This document shows positions 7,770-16,715 of a stretch of DNA of 64,000 bases, piece by piece (positions within the stretch are counted from its first letter, which is position 1; each line of letters begins with the position of its first letter). The stretch comes from Bacillus nitratireducens (GTDB taxonomy: Bacteria > Bacillota > Bacilli > Bacillales > Bacillaceae_G). The notes under the pieces are model-generated. The model was not told the origin of the DNA. It saw only the letters and a program-made list of their open reading frames with translations, and ran no database searches. The stretch spans positions 310,001 through 374,000 of the forward strand of contig NZ_MAOC01000020.1 of NCBI RefSeq assembly GCF_001884135.1. The letters run 5' to 3'. The position numbers were made by a program, and so were the translations under genes.

Positions 7770-9578
7770 ATGAGGCGTGCGAAACAAATCGCGGAACATG
7801 CAACAATACAAAGTTTTTTAAATTGTTATTTAAGAGAAACAGGAAGTGGAGAATGGATTACAGAGGATAAAAGGATAGAGGATATTTTCTACCATTCATT
7901 ACAAAGAGATACTTGCTCTACTTATTTATGCTGTCGGTTATCGGCACAAAACATTACTTTGTATGGAGAGGTTATATATAAATCACCAACAGATCGTCAT
8001 TTGTTTGGAGAACAATTTTATTATCAAATGGGAGAAAATAAGAATGTTATAAAAGCAGATTACGTTACAGTTATTACATTTTTAATAAAAGAGATGTCTA
8101 TCAACTACGGAGAAGGGACGAATCCTGCTGAACTTATGCTTCGAGTTATTCGTAGTTGTCAAAATATTGAGGAATTTATAAAAGAGAGAATAGAAGATAC
8201 ATCCGAATTATATGGTTTCCATACATCTTTTATAGAGGCGGAGCAATCTTTATTATTTGGACATTTAACTCATCCAACCCCAAAGAGTAGACAAGGCATT
8301 TTGGAGTGGAAAAGTGCAATGTATTCTCCAGAATTAAAAGGAGAATGTCAGCTTCATTATTTTAGGGCACATAAAAGTATAGTAAATGAAAAATCATTAT
8401 TAGCAGATTCTACAACAACGATTATAAAAGCAGAATTAAGTAATGATGAGATGGTTAGTAAGGAATTTATATCGAAGTATTGTAATGAAGATGAATATTC
8501 ATTAATTCCAATTCATCCGCTTCAGGCAGAATGGCTATTACACCAACCTTACGTACAGGATTGGATAGATCAAGGAGTACTTGAATATATCGGTCCTGCC
8601 GGTAAGTATTATATGGCAACATCATCATTAAGGACACTATATCACCCGGATTCGAAGTATATGCTTAAGTTTTCATTTCCGGTGAAAGTAACGAATTCAA
8701 TGCGTATTAATAAACTGAAAGAACTTGAGAGTGGTCTTGAAGGGAAGGAAATGTTAAATACGGCTATTGGTGAGGTACGAGAAAGATTTCCAGGCTTTGA
8801 TTTTATTTGTGATCCAGCCTTTATTACATTAAATTATGGAACACAAGAATCTGGATTTGAAGTGATTATTCGCGAGAATCCTTTTTATAGTGAACATGCA
8901 AATGAAGCTACATTAATTGCTGGGCTAGTTCAAGACGCTATACCCGGGGAACGTACTCGGTTATCGAATATTATTCATCGCCTAGCAGATTTAGAAAGTA
9001 GAAGCTGTGAAGAAGTAAGCTTAGAGTGGTTTAGACGATATATGAACATTTCTTTAAAGCCGATGGTATGGATGTATTTACAGTATGGTGTTGCATTAGA
9101 AGCTCATCAGCAAAATAGCGTTGTTCAGCTAAAGGATGGTTATCCGGTCAAATATTATTTCCGTGATAATCAAGGGTTTTATTTCTGTAATTCAATGAAA
9201 GAGATGCTTAATAATGAATTAGCTGGTATTGGAGAACGTACTGGAAATTTATATGACGATTATATTGTAGATGAGAGATTTCGTTACTACTTAATTTTCA
9301 ATCATATGTTTGGCCTCATTAATGGTTTTGGCACAGCAGGATTAATTAAGGAGGAAATTCTTCTCTCGGAATTAAGGTCTGTACTTGAATCATTCCTTCC
9401 GTATAATCGGGAACCTTCTACATTTTTAAGAGAATTGCTGGACGAAGATAAGTTGGCATGTAAAGCGAATTTACTAACGAGATTTTTCGATGTCGATGAG
9501 TTAAGTAATCCATTAGAGCAAGCAATTTATGTGCAAGTACATAATCCACTCGTTAGGGAAGTGGCTGTTCGTTCGTAA
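7770..9578 (+). CDS. asbA: petrobactin synthetase AsbA (IucA/IucC-type NIS synthetase)
   Basis: The 602-aa protein is an NRPS-independent siderophore synthetase. It has an IucA/IucC catalytic region (about 140-390; ATP-binding HLTHPTPKSRQG near 170 and IPIHPLQAEW near 247) and a FhuF-like C-terminal region with GVALEAHQQN near 450. The known role is ATP-dependent condensation of a spermidine arm, free or carrying 3,4-dihydroxybenzoyl, with citrate; it acts in the cytoplasm. AGGAGG lies just before the ATG. It is the first gene of the Fur-controlled six-gene operon asbABCDEF. Length and order match the B. anthracis system. Confidence 0.96.
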   Translation: MRRAKQIAEHATIQSFLNCYLRETGSGEWITEDKRIEDIFYHSLQRDTCSTYLCCRLSAQNITLYGEVIYKSPTDRHLFGEQFYYQMGENKNVIKADYVTVITFLIKEMSINYGEGTNPAELMLRVIRSCQNIEEFIKERIEDTSELYGFHTSFIEAEQSLLFGHLTHPTPKSRQGILEWKSAMYSPELKGECQLHYFRAHKSIVNEKSLLADSTTTIIKAELSNDEMVSKEFISKYCNEDEYSLIPIHPLQAEWLLHQPYVQDWIDQGVLEYIGPAGKYYMATSSLRTLYHPDSKYMLKFSFPVKVTNSMRINKLKELESGLEGKEMLNTAIGEVRERFPGFDFICDPAFITLNYGTQESGFEVIIRENPFYSEHANEATLIAGLVQDAIPGERTRLSNIIHRLADLESRSCEEVSLEWFRRYMNISLKPMVWMYLQYGVALEAHQQNSVVQLKDGYPVKYYFRDNQGFYFCNSMKEMLNNELAGIGERTGNLYDDYIVDERFRYYLIFNHMFGLINGFGTAGLIKEEILLSELRSVLESFLPYNREPSTFLRELLDEDKLACKANLLTRFFDVDELSNPLEQAIYVQVHNPLVREVAVRS

Positions 9579-9638
9579 ATAGCGTTAAAATTTCATGTAA
9601 TACAAATAATGGTATTTTGTCATAAAGTGGAGGGGTTT

Positions 9639-11477
9639 ATGAGAGTGGACATGTATCACACGAAAATATTGAAGGCGCTCGAATCAGAAGATTACATTTC
9701 AGTGCGAAGAAGAGTGCTACGTCAATTAGTAGAATCGTTAATTTATGAGGGGATTATTACACCGGTTCGCATAGAAAAGGAAGAACAAATTCTTTTTATA
9801 ATACAAGGACTTGATGAAGAAAACAAAAGTGTCACATACAAATGCTATGGAAGAGAACGAATGACATTTGGACGTATTTCTTTAGACTCATTAATCGTAA
9901 GAGTCCAAGATGAACAACAAGAAATACAATCTGTGTCGCAATTTCTAGAAGAAGTTTTTCGGGGTGTTAGCGTAGAACGAACTAAATTAGATTCTTTTAT
10001 TCACGAATTAGAACAAACAATATTTAAAGACACGATTGCACAATATGAAAGAAATAATAAGGAAGAATACACTCAAAAATCTTACGATGAGTTTGAAAGC
10101 CATTTAATAGACGGCCATCCATATCATCCTAGTTATAAAGCACGTGTTGGATTTCAATATCGTGACAATTTTCATTATGGATATGAATTTATACAGCCAA
10201 TAAAACTCATATGGATTGCAGCGCATAAGAATTATGCGACTGTAGGTTATGAAAATGAAGTGATTTATAGCGATACTTTAAAAGAAGAAATTGGTGAGCA
10301 GAAAATAGAAGAATATATGAATCGTATTCGAAGTTTAGGTTCTAATCCAGAACAGTATTGGTTAATTCCGGTTCATCCTTGGCAGTGGGAAAACTTTATT
10401 ATTCCGAATTATGCTGATCATATACAGGATAAATGCATCATTTATTTAGAGGAGTCAGAGGATGATTATTGCGCGCAACAGTCAATGAGAACGCTAAGAA
10501 ATATTACGAATCCAAAGAAGCCGTACGTTAAATTATCGATGAATTTACTCAACACTTCAACACTCCGTACGCTGAAACCATATTCTGTTGTGAGTGCACC
10601 AGCAATATCAAATTGGTTAAATGATGTTGTAAGTGATGATCTGTATTTAAGAGATGAATCGCGCATCATTTTTTTAAATGAGTTTTCGGGTGTAACGTAT
10701 GATACGAATAAGGAATCTGTATATGGTTCATTAGGATGCATTTGGCGTGAAAGCGTTCATAAATATTTGGATAGACAAGAGGATGCCGTGCCCTTTAACG
10801 GCTTATATGCAAAAGAGAAAGATGGGACGCCAGTTATTGATGCATGGTTAAACAAACATGGAATAGAAAATTGGCTACGATTACTTATTCAAAAAGCGAT
10901 TATACCAGTTATACATCTTGTTGTAGAGCATGGGATCGCATTAGAATCACACGGACAAAATATGATTTTAGTTCATAAAGAAGGGCTACCTGTCCGAATT
11001 GCATTAAAGGATTTCCATGAAGGACTTGAGTTTTATCGTCCATTCTTAAAAGAAATTGACAAATGTCCTGACTTTACTAAAATGCATAAAACGTATGCGA
11101 ATGGAAAAATGAATGATTTCTTTGAAATGGATCGTATCGAATGTTTACAAGAGATGGTACTAGATGCACTGTTCTTATTTAATGTAGGAGAATTAGCCTT
11201 CGTACTTGCGGATGAATATGAATGGAAAGAAGAAAGTTTTTGGATGATAGTGGTCGAAGAAATAGAAAATCATATTAGAAAATATCCACATTTAAAAGAG
11301 AGATTTGAAAGGATTCAATTATATACACCTACATTTTACGCCGAGCAATTGACGAAGCGTCGTTTATATTTAGATGTGGAATCACTTGTTCATGAAGTTC
11401 CAAATCCATTGTATAGAGCAAGACAACTTAACAAACAAAAATCAGTAGTTATAGGGGGAAATCATGCTAATCGTTAA
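9639..11477 (+). CDS. asbB: petrobactin synthetase AsbB (IucA/IucC-type NIS synthetase)
   Basis: The 612-aa protein is a paralogue of AsbA with the same architecture: HLIDGHPYHPSYKARVGF near 155, IPVHPWQWEN near 245, and VEHGIALESHGQNM near 445 in the FhuF-like part. AsbB adds the second spermidine-containing arm to the citrate intermediate, completing petrobactin. The ATG at 9639 is chosen because GGAGG (9629-9633) lies 5 nt upstream; the in-frame ATG at 9609 has no ribosome site. Its 3' end overlaps asbC by 14 nt, so the two are probably translationally coupled. Confidence 0.96.
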   Translation: MRVDMYHTKILKALESEDYISVRRRVLRQLVESLIYEGIITPVRIEKEEQILFIIQGLDEENKSVTYKCYGRERMTFGRISLDSLIVRVQDEQQEIQSVSQFLEEVFRGVSVERTKLDSFIHELEQTIFKDTIAQYERNNKEEYTQKSYDEFESHLIDGHPYHPSYKARVGFQYRDNFHYGYEFIQPIKLIWIAAHKNYATVGYENEVIYSDTLKEEIGEQKIEEYMNRIRSLGSNPEQYWLIPVHPWQWENFIIPNYADHIQDKCIIYLEESEDDYCAQQSMRTLRNITNPKKPYVKLSMNLLNTSTLRTLKPYSVVSAPAISNWLNDVVSDDLYLRDESRIIFLNEFSGVTYDTNKESVYGSLGCIWRESVHKYLDRQEDAVPFNGLYAKEKDGTPVIDAWLNKHGIENWLRLLIQKAIIPVIHLVVEHGIALESHGQNMILVHKEGLPVRIALKDFHEGLEFYRPFLKEIDKCPDFTKMHKTYANGKMNDFFEMDRIECLQEMVLDALFLFNVGELAFVLADEYEWKEESFWMIVVEEIENHIRKYPHLKERFERIQLYTPTFYAEQLTKRRLYLDVESLVHEVPNPLYRARQLNKQKSVVIGGNHANR

Positions 11478-12702
11478 TAAACAAGAGTATAGCAAAAGTG
11501 ATTTTGATTTGAGATTACAAGCTTATGAGGAAATGGAACAATTTCAAGAAGCAGCAGGAAATAGATTTGCGCTTTGTCTGAAAGATCCATTCGATATTAT
11601 TACGTTTGTGTTTTTCTTAAAAGAAAAGAAATCATCAGTATTGCTTATACATGAAGATACGCCAAAAGAAACGGCTATTGAAATGGCAAAGCGTGCAAAT
11701 TGTATAGGGATTTTATATGGAGAATATAGCGATTTTACAAAACTAGAAGTAGGGAACTCTTTACTAGAAGAGCCTTCTTTATTGCAATATAGTTCTGGAA
11801 CAACAGGAGAACCGAAACTAATTCGTAGAGCATGGACGGAAGTTGATACAGAAATTACTGCTTATAATGAAGCTTTAAACTGTGAAGTAGATGAAGTGCC
11901 GATTGTTATGGCTCCTGTTTCACATTCATACGGACTAATATGTGGTACGTTATCTGCGATTACGCGGGGAAGCAAACCTATCATCATTACGAATAAAAAC
12001 CCTAAATTCGCATTAAATATAGTTCGCAATACAGAAAAACATATCATATATGCAGTACCACTTATGTTACATATTATGGGGAGTTTTCCGTTAGGAACGT
12101 TTCAGTTTCATAAAATTATGACATCCGGATCACCTTTACCAGAAGCATTATTTTATAGACTAAAAGAAATGACAACATATATGATGCAGCAATACGGTTG
12201 TTCTGAAGCGGGGTGTATTAGTATATGTCATGATATGAAAAGCCATTTAGATTTAGGAAATCCACTACCTCATGCGAGTATAAGCATAGGTTCAGATGAA
12301 AATATGCCTGAAGAAATCGTAGTGAAAATGAACGATAAAGAAATCTTCACGAAAGATTTGGGGTATAAATCTGAGCGTGGCCTTCATTTTATGGGACGCA
12401 TGGATGATGTGATTAACGTTTCAGGATTAAAAGTCTTTCCTATAGAGGTAGAAGAAACGATGCTTCGACTAGAAGGCGTTCAAGAGGCAATTGTATATCG
12501 AGGGAAACATCCTGTGATGGGCGAAATTGTTAAAGCAAAAGTAATCTCTCATATTGATCCAGTGCGAATAAGAGAATGGTGTATTCAGTATTTACCATCT
12601 TATAAAGTTCCACATGAGATTGAAAGTGTAACTGAAATTCCGAAAAATAAAACTGGAAAAGTAAGTAGAAAGTTACTAGAGATGGGAGAGGTTACAACAT
12701 GA
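11464..12702 (+). CDS. asbC: 3,4-dihydroxybenzoate-AMP ligase AsbC
   Basis: The 412-aa protein is a short acyl-adenylate-forming enzyme. Core motifs are seen: YSSGTTGEPK near 102 (phosphate-binding A3), YGCSEAG near 244 (A5), GRMDDVINVSGLKVFPIEVE near 305 (A7-A8), and KNKTGKVSRK near 394 with the C-terminal catalytic Lys. It activates 3,4-dihydroxybenzoate with ATP and loads it onto the carrier protein AsbD. At about 410 aa it is shorter than typical 500-aa aryl ligases, in line with AsbC. It overlaps asbB by 14 nt and asbD by 4 nt. Confidence 0.95.
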   Translation: MLIVNKQEYSKSDFDLRLQAYEEMEQFQEAAGNRFALCLKDPFDIITFVFFLKEKKSSVLLIHEDTPKETAIEMAKRANCIGILYGEYSDFTKLEVGNSLLEEPSLLQYSSGTTGEPKLIRRAWTEVDTEITAYNEALNCEVDEVPIVMAPVSHSYGLICGTLSAITRGSKPIIITNKNPKFALNIVRNTEKHIIYAVPLMLHIMGSFPLGTFQFHKIMTSGSPLPEALFYRLKEMTTYMMQQYGCSEAGCISICHDMKSHLDLGNPLPHASISIGSDENMPEEIVVKMNDKEIFTKDLGYKSERGLHFMGRMDDVINVSGLKVFPIEVEETMLRLEGVQEAIVYRGKHPVMGEIVKAKVISHIDPVRIREWCIQYLPSYKVPHEIESVTEIPKNKTGKVSRKLLEMGEVTT

Positions 12703-12953
12703 GACGTGAAACATTAAAAAATGAAGTGCTGAAAATTATGACAGGAAAAATGGAACTAAAAAACGTGACACATTTAGAAGAAACGATGCGTTTAAATCAA
12801 GACTTATATATAGATTCGGTAATGATGCTACAACTCATAGTTTACATAGAAATGGATGTAAAGCTATGCGTTCCAGAGGATGAGGTAGATCCAAAAGCAT
12901 TTCTTACTGTAGGATCTTTGCTTGATTTTATGGAGGAATTACAGCCGTTATAA
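12699..12953 (+). CDS. asbD: aryl carrier protein AsbD
   Basis: The 84-aa protein is a four-helix acyl/aryl carrier protein. Ser40 in LYIDSVMM is the expected 4'-phosphopantetheine attachment site (D-S-V in place of the classic D-S-L). It carries the 3,4-dihydroxybenzoyl thioester made by AsbC and presents it to AsbE. The ATG overlaps the asbC stop codon (ATGA), and GGGAGAGG lies just upstream. A phosphopantetheinyl transferase from elsewhere in the genome is needed, since none is encoded here. Confidence 0.94.
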   Translation: MRRETLKNEVLKIMTGKMELKNVTHLEETMRLNQDLYIDSVMMLQLIVYIEMDVKLCVPEDEVDPKAFLTVGSLLDFMEELQPL

Positions 12954-12997
12954 GAAGTAAATGTGAATAATTAACCTTTAGGAAAGCGGATGAGAAT

Positions 12998-13981
12998 ATG
13001 ACTTCAATTAAAGTTCACTGTTTAGTGAGTTGTTTTTGTGAAATTATAAAAAGGCGTAGCGATATAGATTACCGTCCATTTTATTTCGGATTATGGGATG
13101 GAGATTTTGATATAACAGAAGGTGGCATTATTTCGTATCACTCCGAAAATATTAACCATGATAATTATTTACTATGGTATGAAAAATTGTATGGTATGAA
13201 AGTGAACGAATGGTATGATCACGCAAAAGATAAAAGTAGCAATGTAGAAACTTTTTTAGAATTAGTAGAAAACAAGCCAGAGAATCGCTATGTCATTGTA
13301 ATGGTTGATATGTCTCTATTACCAGAGAGGGAAAATAAATTCCATCAAAAACCGTTTCCGCATTATTTAATGATATCGAAGACAGAGAAAGAAGAAGAAT
13401 GGTTCATGCTAGATCCTGATTTTCGCTGGGAAGGGAATATGGAAAGAGAAAAAGTACTTCACTCTGTTCAAGACAACCCATTTGGTGGAGGGTATATCAT
13501 TGATGTAGAAGAAATTCAGGAGCCAACAGAAGAAATGGTAGCGAATTATTTCATAGAAACTTTCAAAAGAAACGACAATGAACTGACTATGGAGCTGAAA
13601 AATTTAATTATAAAAATGGCAAATGAAGAAGAAGGTTACTCGCTTTCTAGTCTTGTAGTGGCAGTAAAACAAATACCAGTACTTGCAATTCGTAAATATA
13701 GTTATGAACATGCTTTTGCATACTTCCGTGAAACGTTGCAATATTCGGAGCAAGAATTTGATTATTGGTGTGATCGGGTAGAAGATATTGTACAAGGATT
13801 TACAAATGTACAGTATCGTGCAATTAAAATGGCAATGACGAATAATAAAGGTATGTTATTATCAATTGTTGAAAAGCTGGATGAAATGAATGCAATTGAA
13901 CTGCAAATTAAGGCTGAATTAGAGAGACAGTTTTTATCATGGAAAGAAATGAAAACAAACCAGTCTGTCTTAGCATTTTAA
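12998..13981 (+). CDS. asbE: petrobactin biosynthesis acyltransferase AsbE
   Basis: The 327-aa soluble protein has no widely named domain that I can recognise by motif. It is identified by size and position between asbD and asbF and by the N-terminal IKVHCLVSCFCEIIKRRSD region. In the established pathway AsbE transfers 3,4-dihydroxybenzoyl from AsbD to a primary amine of spermidine. A Cys (residue 10) sits in a conserved-looking N-terminal stretch, but I cannot show it is catalytic. It is 44 nt after asbD with a weak purine-rich ribosome site. Confidence 0.9.
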   Translation: MTSIKVHCLVSCFCEIIKRRSDIDYRPFYFGLWDGDFDITEGGIISYHSENINHDNYLLWYEKLYGMKVNEWYDHAKDKSSNVETFLELVENKPENRYVIVMVDMSLLPERENKFHQKPFPHYLMISKTEKEEEWFMLDPDFRWEGNMEREKVLHSVQDNPFGGGYIIDVEEIQEPTEEMVANYFIETFKRNDNELTMELKNLIIKMANEEEGYSLSSLVVAVKQIPVLAIRKYSYEHAFAYFRETLQYSEQEFDYWCDRVEDIVQGFTNVQYRAIKMAMTNNKGMLLSIVEKLDEMNAIELQIKAELERQFLSWKEMKTNQSVLAF

Positions 13982-14020
13982 AAAAGCTAACTGAATTTTA
14001 AGATAAGGGAGTTCAAACCT

Positions 14021-14863
14021 ATGAAATATTCGTTATGTACTATTTCCTTTCGTCATCAATTAATTTCATTTACTGATATTGTTCAATTTGCATATGAAAA
14101 CGGTTTTGAAGGAATTGAATTGTGGGGGACTCATGCACAAAATTTGTATATGCAAGAGTATGAAACGACGGAAAGAGAATTGAGTTGTTTAAAGGATAAA
14201 AACTTGGAAATTACGATGATAAGTGATTACTTAGACATATCATTATCGGCAGATTTTGAAAAAACGATAGAGAAATGTGAACAACTTGCAATACTAGCTA
14301 ATTGGTTTAAAACGAACAAAATTCGTACGTTTGCTGGACAAAAAGGAAGCGAAGATTTCTCGGAACAGGAAAGAAAAGAGTATGTGAATCGAATTCGCAT
14401 GATTTGTGAAGTATTTGCTCAGCACAATATGTATGTACTTTTAGAAACACATCCAAATACGTTAACGGACACGTTACCCTCTACTTTGGAATTATTAGAA
14501 GAAGTAGACCATCCGAACTTGAAAATAAACCTTGATTTTCTTCATATATGGGAGTCTGGTGCAGATCCAATTGACAGTTTCCATCGACTAAGGCCGTGGA
14601 TACAACATTACCATTTTAAGAATATATCGTCAGCAGATTATTTGCATGTGTTTGAACCAAATAATGTATATGCAGCAGCGGGAAGTCGAATTGGTATGGT
14701 TCCATTATTTGAAGGTATCGTAAATTATGATGAGATTATTCAGGAAGTGAGAGACACTGACCATTTCGCATCACTCGAATGGTTTGGACATAATGCGAAA
14801 GATATATTAAAAGAAGAAATGAAAGTATTAATAAATAGAAATTTAGAAGTAGTAACTTCTTAA
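14021..14863 (+). CDS. asbF: 3-dehydroshikimate dehydratase AsbF
   Basis: The 280-aa protein is a TIM-barrel enzyme of the xylose-isomerase-like superfamily. It converts 3-dehydroshikimate from the shikimate pathway to 3,4-dihydroxybenzoate, the catechol unit of petrobactin. The residues expected to bind the divalent metal are present: Glu142 in LLETHP, Asp172 in NLDFLH, His198 in QHYHFK and Glu253 in SLEWFG, at positions consistent with the known AsbF structure as I recall it. AAGGGAG precedes the ATG. It is the last gene of the operon, followed directly by a terminator. Confidence 0.95.
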   Translation: MKYSLCTISFRHQLISFTDIVQFAYENGFEGIELWGTHAQNLYMQEYETTERELSCLKDKNLEITMISDYLDISLSADFEKTIEKCEQLAILANWFKTNKIRTFAGQKGSEDFSEQERKEYVNRIRMICEVFAQHNMYVLLETHPNTLTDTLPSTLELLEEVDHPNLKINLDFLHIWESGADPIDSFHRLRPWIQHYHFKNISSADYLHVFEPNNVYAAAGSRIGMVPLFEGIVNYDEIIQEVRDTDHFASLEWFGHNAKDILKEEMKVLINRNLEVVTS

Positions 14864-14876
14864 TATAAAATGATGT

Positions 14877-14907
14877 AAGAGTCTCTCATTGTAGAGACTC
14901 TTTTTTT
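14877..14907 (+). terminator. asb operon terminator
   Basis: A hairpin with arms AAGAGTCTCT / AGAGACTCTT and a 6-nt loop is followed by seven Ts, 14 nt after asbF. Confidence 0.92.
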
Positions 14908-14973
14908 AAAAATAAAAATAACCAAAAATTACCATGTATTTAAATTGAAATTTAACACAATTTATATATAAAT

Positions 14974-14985
14974 AAGGAGGTGATC
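14974..14985 (+). promoter_or_regulatory. full-length Shine-Dalgarno of the SASP gene
   Basis: AAGGAGGTGATC matches the complement of the 16S rRNA 3' end over 12 consecutive bases. This fits the very high expression expected of a spore DNA-binding protein. Confidence 0.85.
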
Positions 14986-14989
14986 GGTA

Positions 14990-15196
14990 ATGGCTAGAAA
15001 TCGTAACGCTAATCAATTAGCATCACATGGAGCACAAGCAGCTCTAGATCAAATGAAATATGAAATTGCACAAGAGTTTGGTGTACAACTTGGAGCTGAT
15101 ACTTCTTCACGTGCAAACGGTTCTGTAGGCGGTGAAATTACAAAACGCCTTGTAGCGATGGCAGAACAACAGCTTGGTGGCGGATATACTCGCTAA
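14990..15196 (+). CDS. small acid-soluble spore protein, alpha/beta type
   Basis: The 68-aa protein has the two conserved alpha/beta SASP blocks: [16 protein letters not shown]-like near 19-33, including the E-I/F-A site cut by the GPR protease during germination, and [19 protein letters not shown] near 45-63. Such proteins coat spore DNA in the forespore and protect it from UV and heat. Expression by sigma-G is expected from the family, but I could not assign a confident -35/-10. It is a single gene with its own terminator. Confidence 0.96.
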   Translation: MARNRNANQLASHGAQAALDQMKYEIAQEFGVQLGADTSSRANGSVGGEITKRLVAMAEQQLGGGYTR

Positions 15197-15214
15197 TTGT
15201 AGAAGGTTATAGGA

Positions 15215-15246
15215 GAAAGGAAGGATTCTTCCTTTCTTTTTTTTTT
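15215..15246 (+). terminator. terminator after SASP gene
   Basis: A hairpin with arms GAAAGGAAG / CTTCCTTTC and a 4-nt loop is followed by about ten Ts. Confidence 0.9.
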
Positions 15247-15347
15247 CAATTAATTGGTATGGATATATTGCGAACTGGATTCAAAGAATAGGAATAATAC
15301 TATAATTTCCCCAATTTCTTTTGTTGTAAATGGGAAGTAGTAAAATG

Positions 15348-15393
15348 TAATAGCCCTGGTGGAATGAAAAATTACGTTCCAGCAGGGCTATTA
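15348..15393 (+). promoter_or_regulatory. long inverted repeat in the leader of the MFS gene
   Basis: The arms at 15348-15364 and 15377-15393 pair over 17 nt with one mismatch, around a 12-nt loop. No T run follows, so it is not a simple terminator. It lies between a TATAAT -10-like box (15301-15306) and the MFS coding region. One possible upstream start codon (15364) falls in the left arm, which argues that the stem is untranslated leader. Confidence 0.5.
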
Positions 15394-15432
15394 TATGGTA
15401 AGAAATATATGATGAAAGGTTCCGAAGCCAAC

Positions 15433-16662
15433 ATGTTAAAAAAAGAAAACTGTTGTTTAATTGCGCTTGCATCAGTTCCACTTGTTATGACATTAGGGAA
15501 TTCAATGCTCATTCCAATCCTACCGACTATCGAAAAAAAATTACATATTTCATCGTTTCAAGCATCCATGATTATTACAATTTACTCTATTGTAGCCATT
15601 TTACTTATACCGATTGCTGGTTATTTATCAGATAGATGGGGACGAAAGATGGTAATGGTTCCGAGTTTGCTGATTGCGGCTATAGGAGGAGCGATAACTG
15701 GTTGGGTATCTTGGAAAGTTGATAATCCCTACACTTGGATATTGATCGGTAGAGCGATTCAAGGTATTGGTGCTGCTGGTGCAATGCCAGTTGTTATACC
15801 GTGTGTTGGTGATTTATACAAGGATGAAAAACAAGTTAGTACAGGTTTAGGAATCATTGAAACATCCAATACATTTGGAAAAGTGTTGAGCCCTATTTTA
15901 GGATCTGCTCTTGCTGCCATTGTATGGTTCTTACCATTTTGGGCGATTCCAATTTTATGCGTAGTATCAATCGTTTTATTACTTGTTCTAGTAAAGGCAA
16001 AGAAACAAGAAGGAGAAGTACCACCACTTAAAGAGTTTATAAAATCTATTCTTTCTACGTTTCGAGAAAAGGGAAGATGGTTGATTGCCATTTTTGTATT
16101 AGGTGCAATTATTATGCTTATTTTATTCGGAATTCTCTTTTATTTGTCGACTATACTGGAATCAAAGTATGACATTCATGGTATATGGAAGGGGTGTGTA
16201 CTTGCTATCCCGTTGCTTGTACTGTCACTTAGTTCATATATGGCTGGTAAAAAAATTGGAGATAATCAAAATATGATGAAGAAGTGTATTTATATTGGTT
16301 TTTTAATGGCAGCTGCATCAGTCATCATTCCTTTATTTATAAAAGGGATCTATTTGCTACTTCTTTGTCTCGTTATTATGGGAATAGGAATTGGTATGGC
16401 ACTCCCATGTTTAGACGCCCTAATTACACAAGGAATTGAAAAGGAACAAAGGGGGACGGTTACGTCATTTTATAGTTCAATGCGATTTATCGGTGTAGCA
16501 GCTGGACCACCTCTATATTCTTTTTTCATGAAAGGTGCTGACCATGAAGTGTTTTATTTAACAAGTATTTTCGCTGGTATTGGTGCTGTTATAGCAATGA
16601 TTTGGATTAAACCAGCAAAAGATGCAAAGACGGTAAAACAGAAATCGGAACCTGCTTCATAA
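15433..16662 (+). CDS. MFS efflux transporter (multidrug type)
   Basis: The protein is about 409 aa with 12 predicted membrane helices. The MFS motif A GYLSDRWGRKMVMVP lies between TM2 and TM3, and a motif C-like stretch GLGIIETSNTFGKVLSPILGS lies in TM5, the pattern of drug/proton antiporters (DHA1). Substrate is unknown. The start is uncertain: ATG 15433 begins just before TM1, but ATGs at 15409/15412 and 15364 are in frame, the last inside the leader stem. It lies between the SASP gene and lysE. Petrobactin export by it should not be assumed. Confidence 0.85.
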   Translation: MLKKENCCLIALASVPLVMTLGNSMLIPILPTIEKKLHISSFQASMIITIYSIVAILLIPIAGYLSDRWGRKMVMVPSLLIAAIGGAITGWVSWKVDNPYTWILIGRAIQGIGAAGAMPVVIPCVGDLYKDEKQVSTGLGIIETSNTFGKVLSPILGSALAAIVWFLPFWAIPILCVVSIVLLLVLVKAKKQEGEVPPLKEFIKSILSTFREKGRWLIAIFVLGAIIMLILFGILFYLSTILESKYDIHGIWKGCVLAIPLLVLSLSSYMAGKKIGDNQNMMKKCIYIGFLMAAASVIIPLFIKGIYLLLLCLVIMGIGIGMALPCLDALITQGIEKEQRGTVTSFYSSMRFIGVAAGPPLYSFFMKGADHEVFYLTSIFAGIGAVIAMIWIKPAKDAKTVKQKSEPAS

Positions 16663-16668
16663 TTTGTA

Positions 16669-16710
16669 AGAGAATTGCATGATGTTTTAAGTAACATGCA
16701 ATTCTCTTTC
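16669..16710 (+). terminator. terminator after MFS gene
   Basis: A 13-bp hairpin has arms AGAGAATTGCATG / CATGCAATTCTCT and a T-rich tail, between convergent genes. Confidence 0.8.
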
Positions 16711-16715
16711 GTTCA

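Noticed and set aside
15433-16662. MFS pump as the petrobactin exporter
   Set aside because: It is near asb but separated by the operon terminator and the SASP gene, has no Fur box, and the known petrobactin exporter (ApeX) is of another transporter type.
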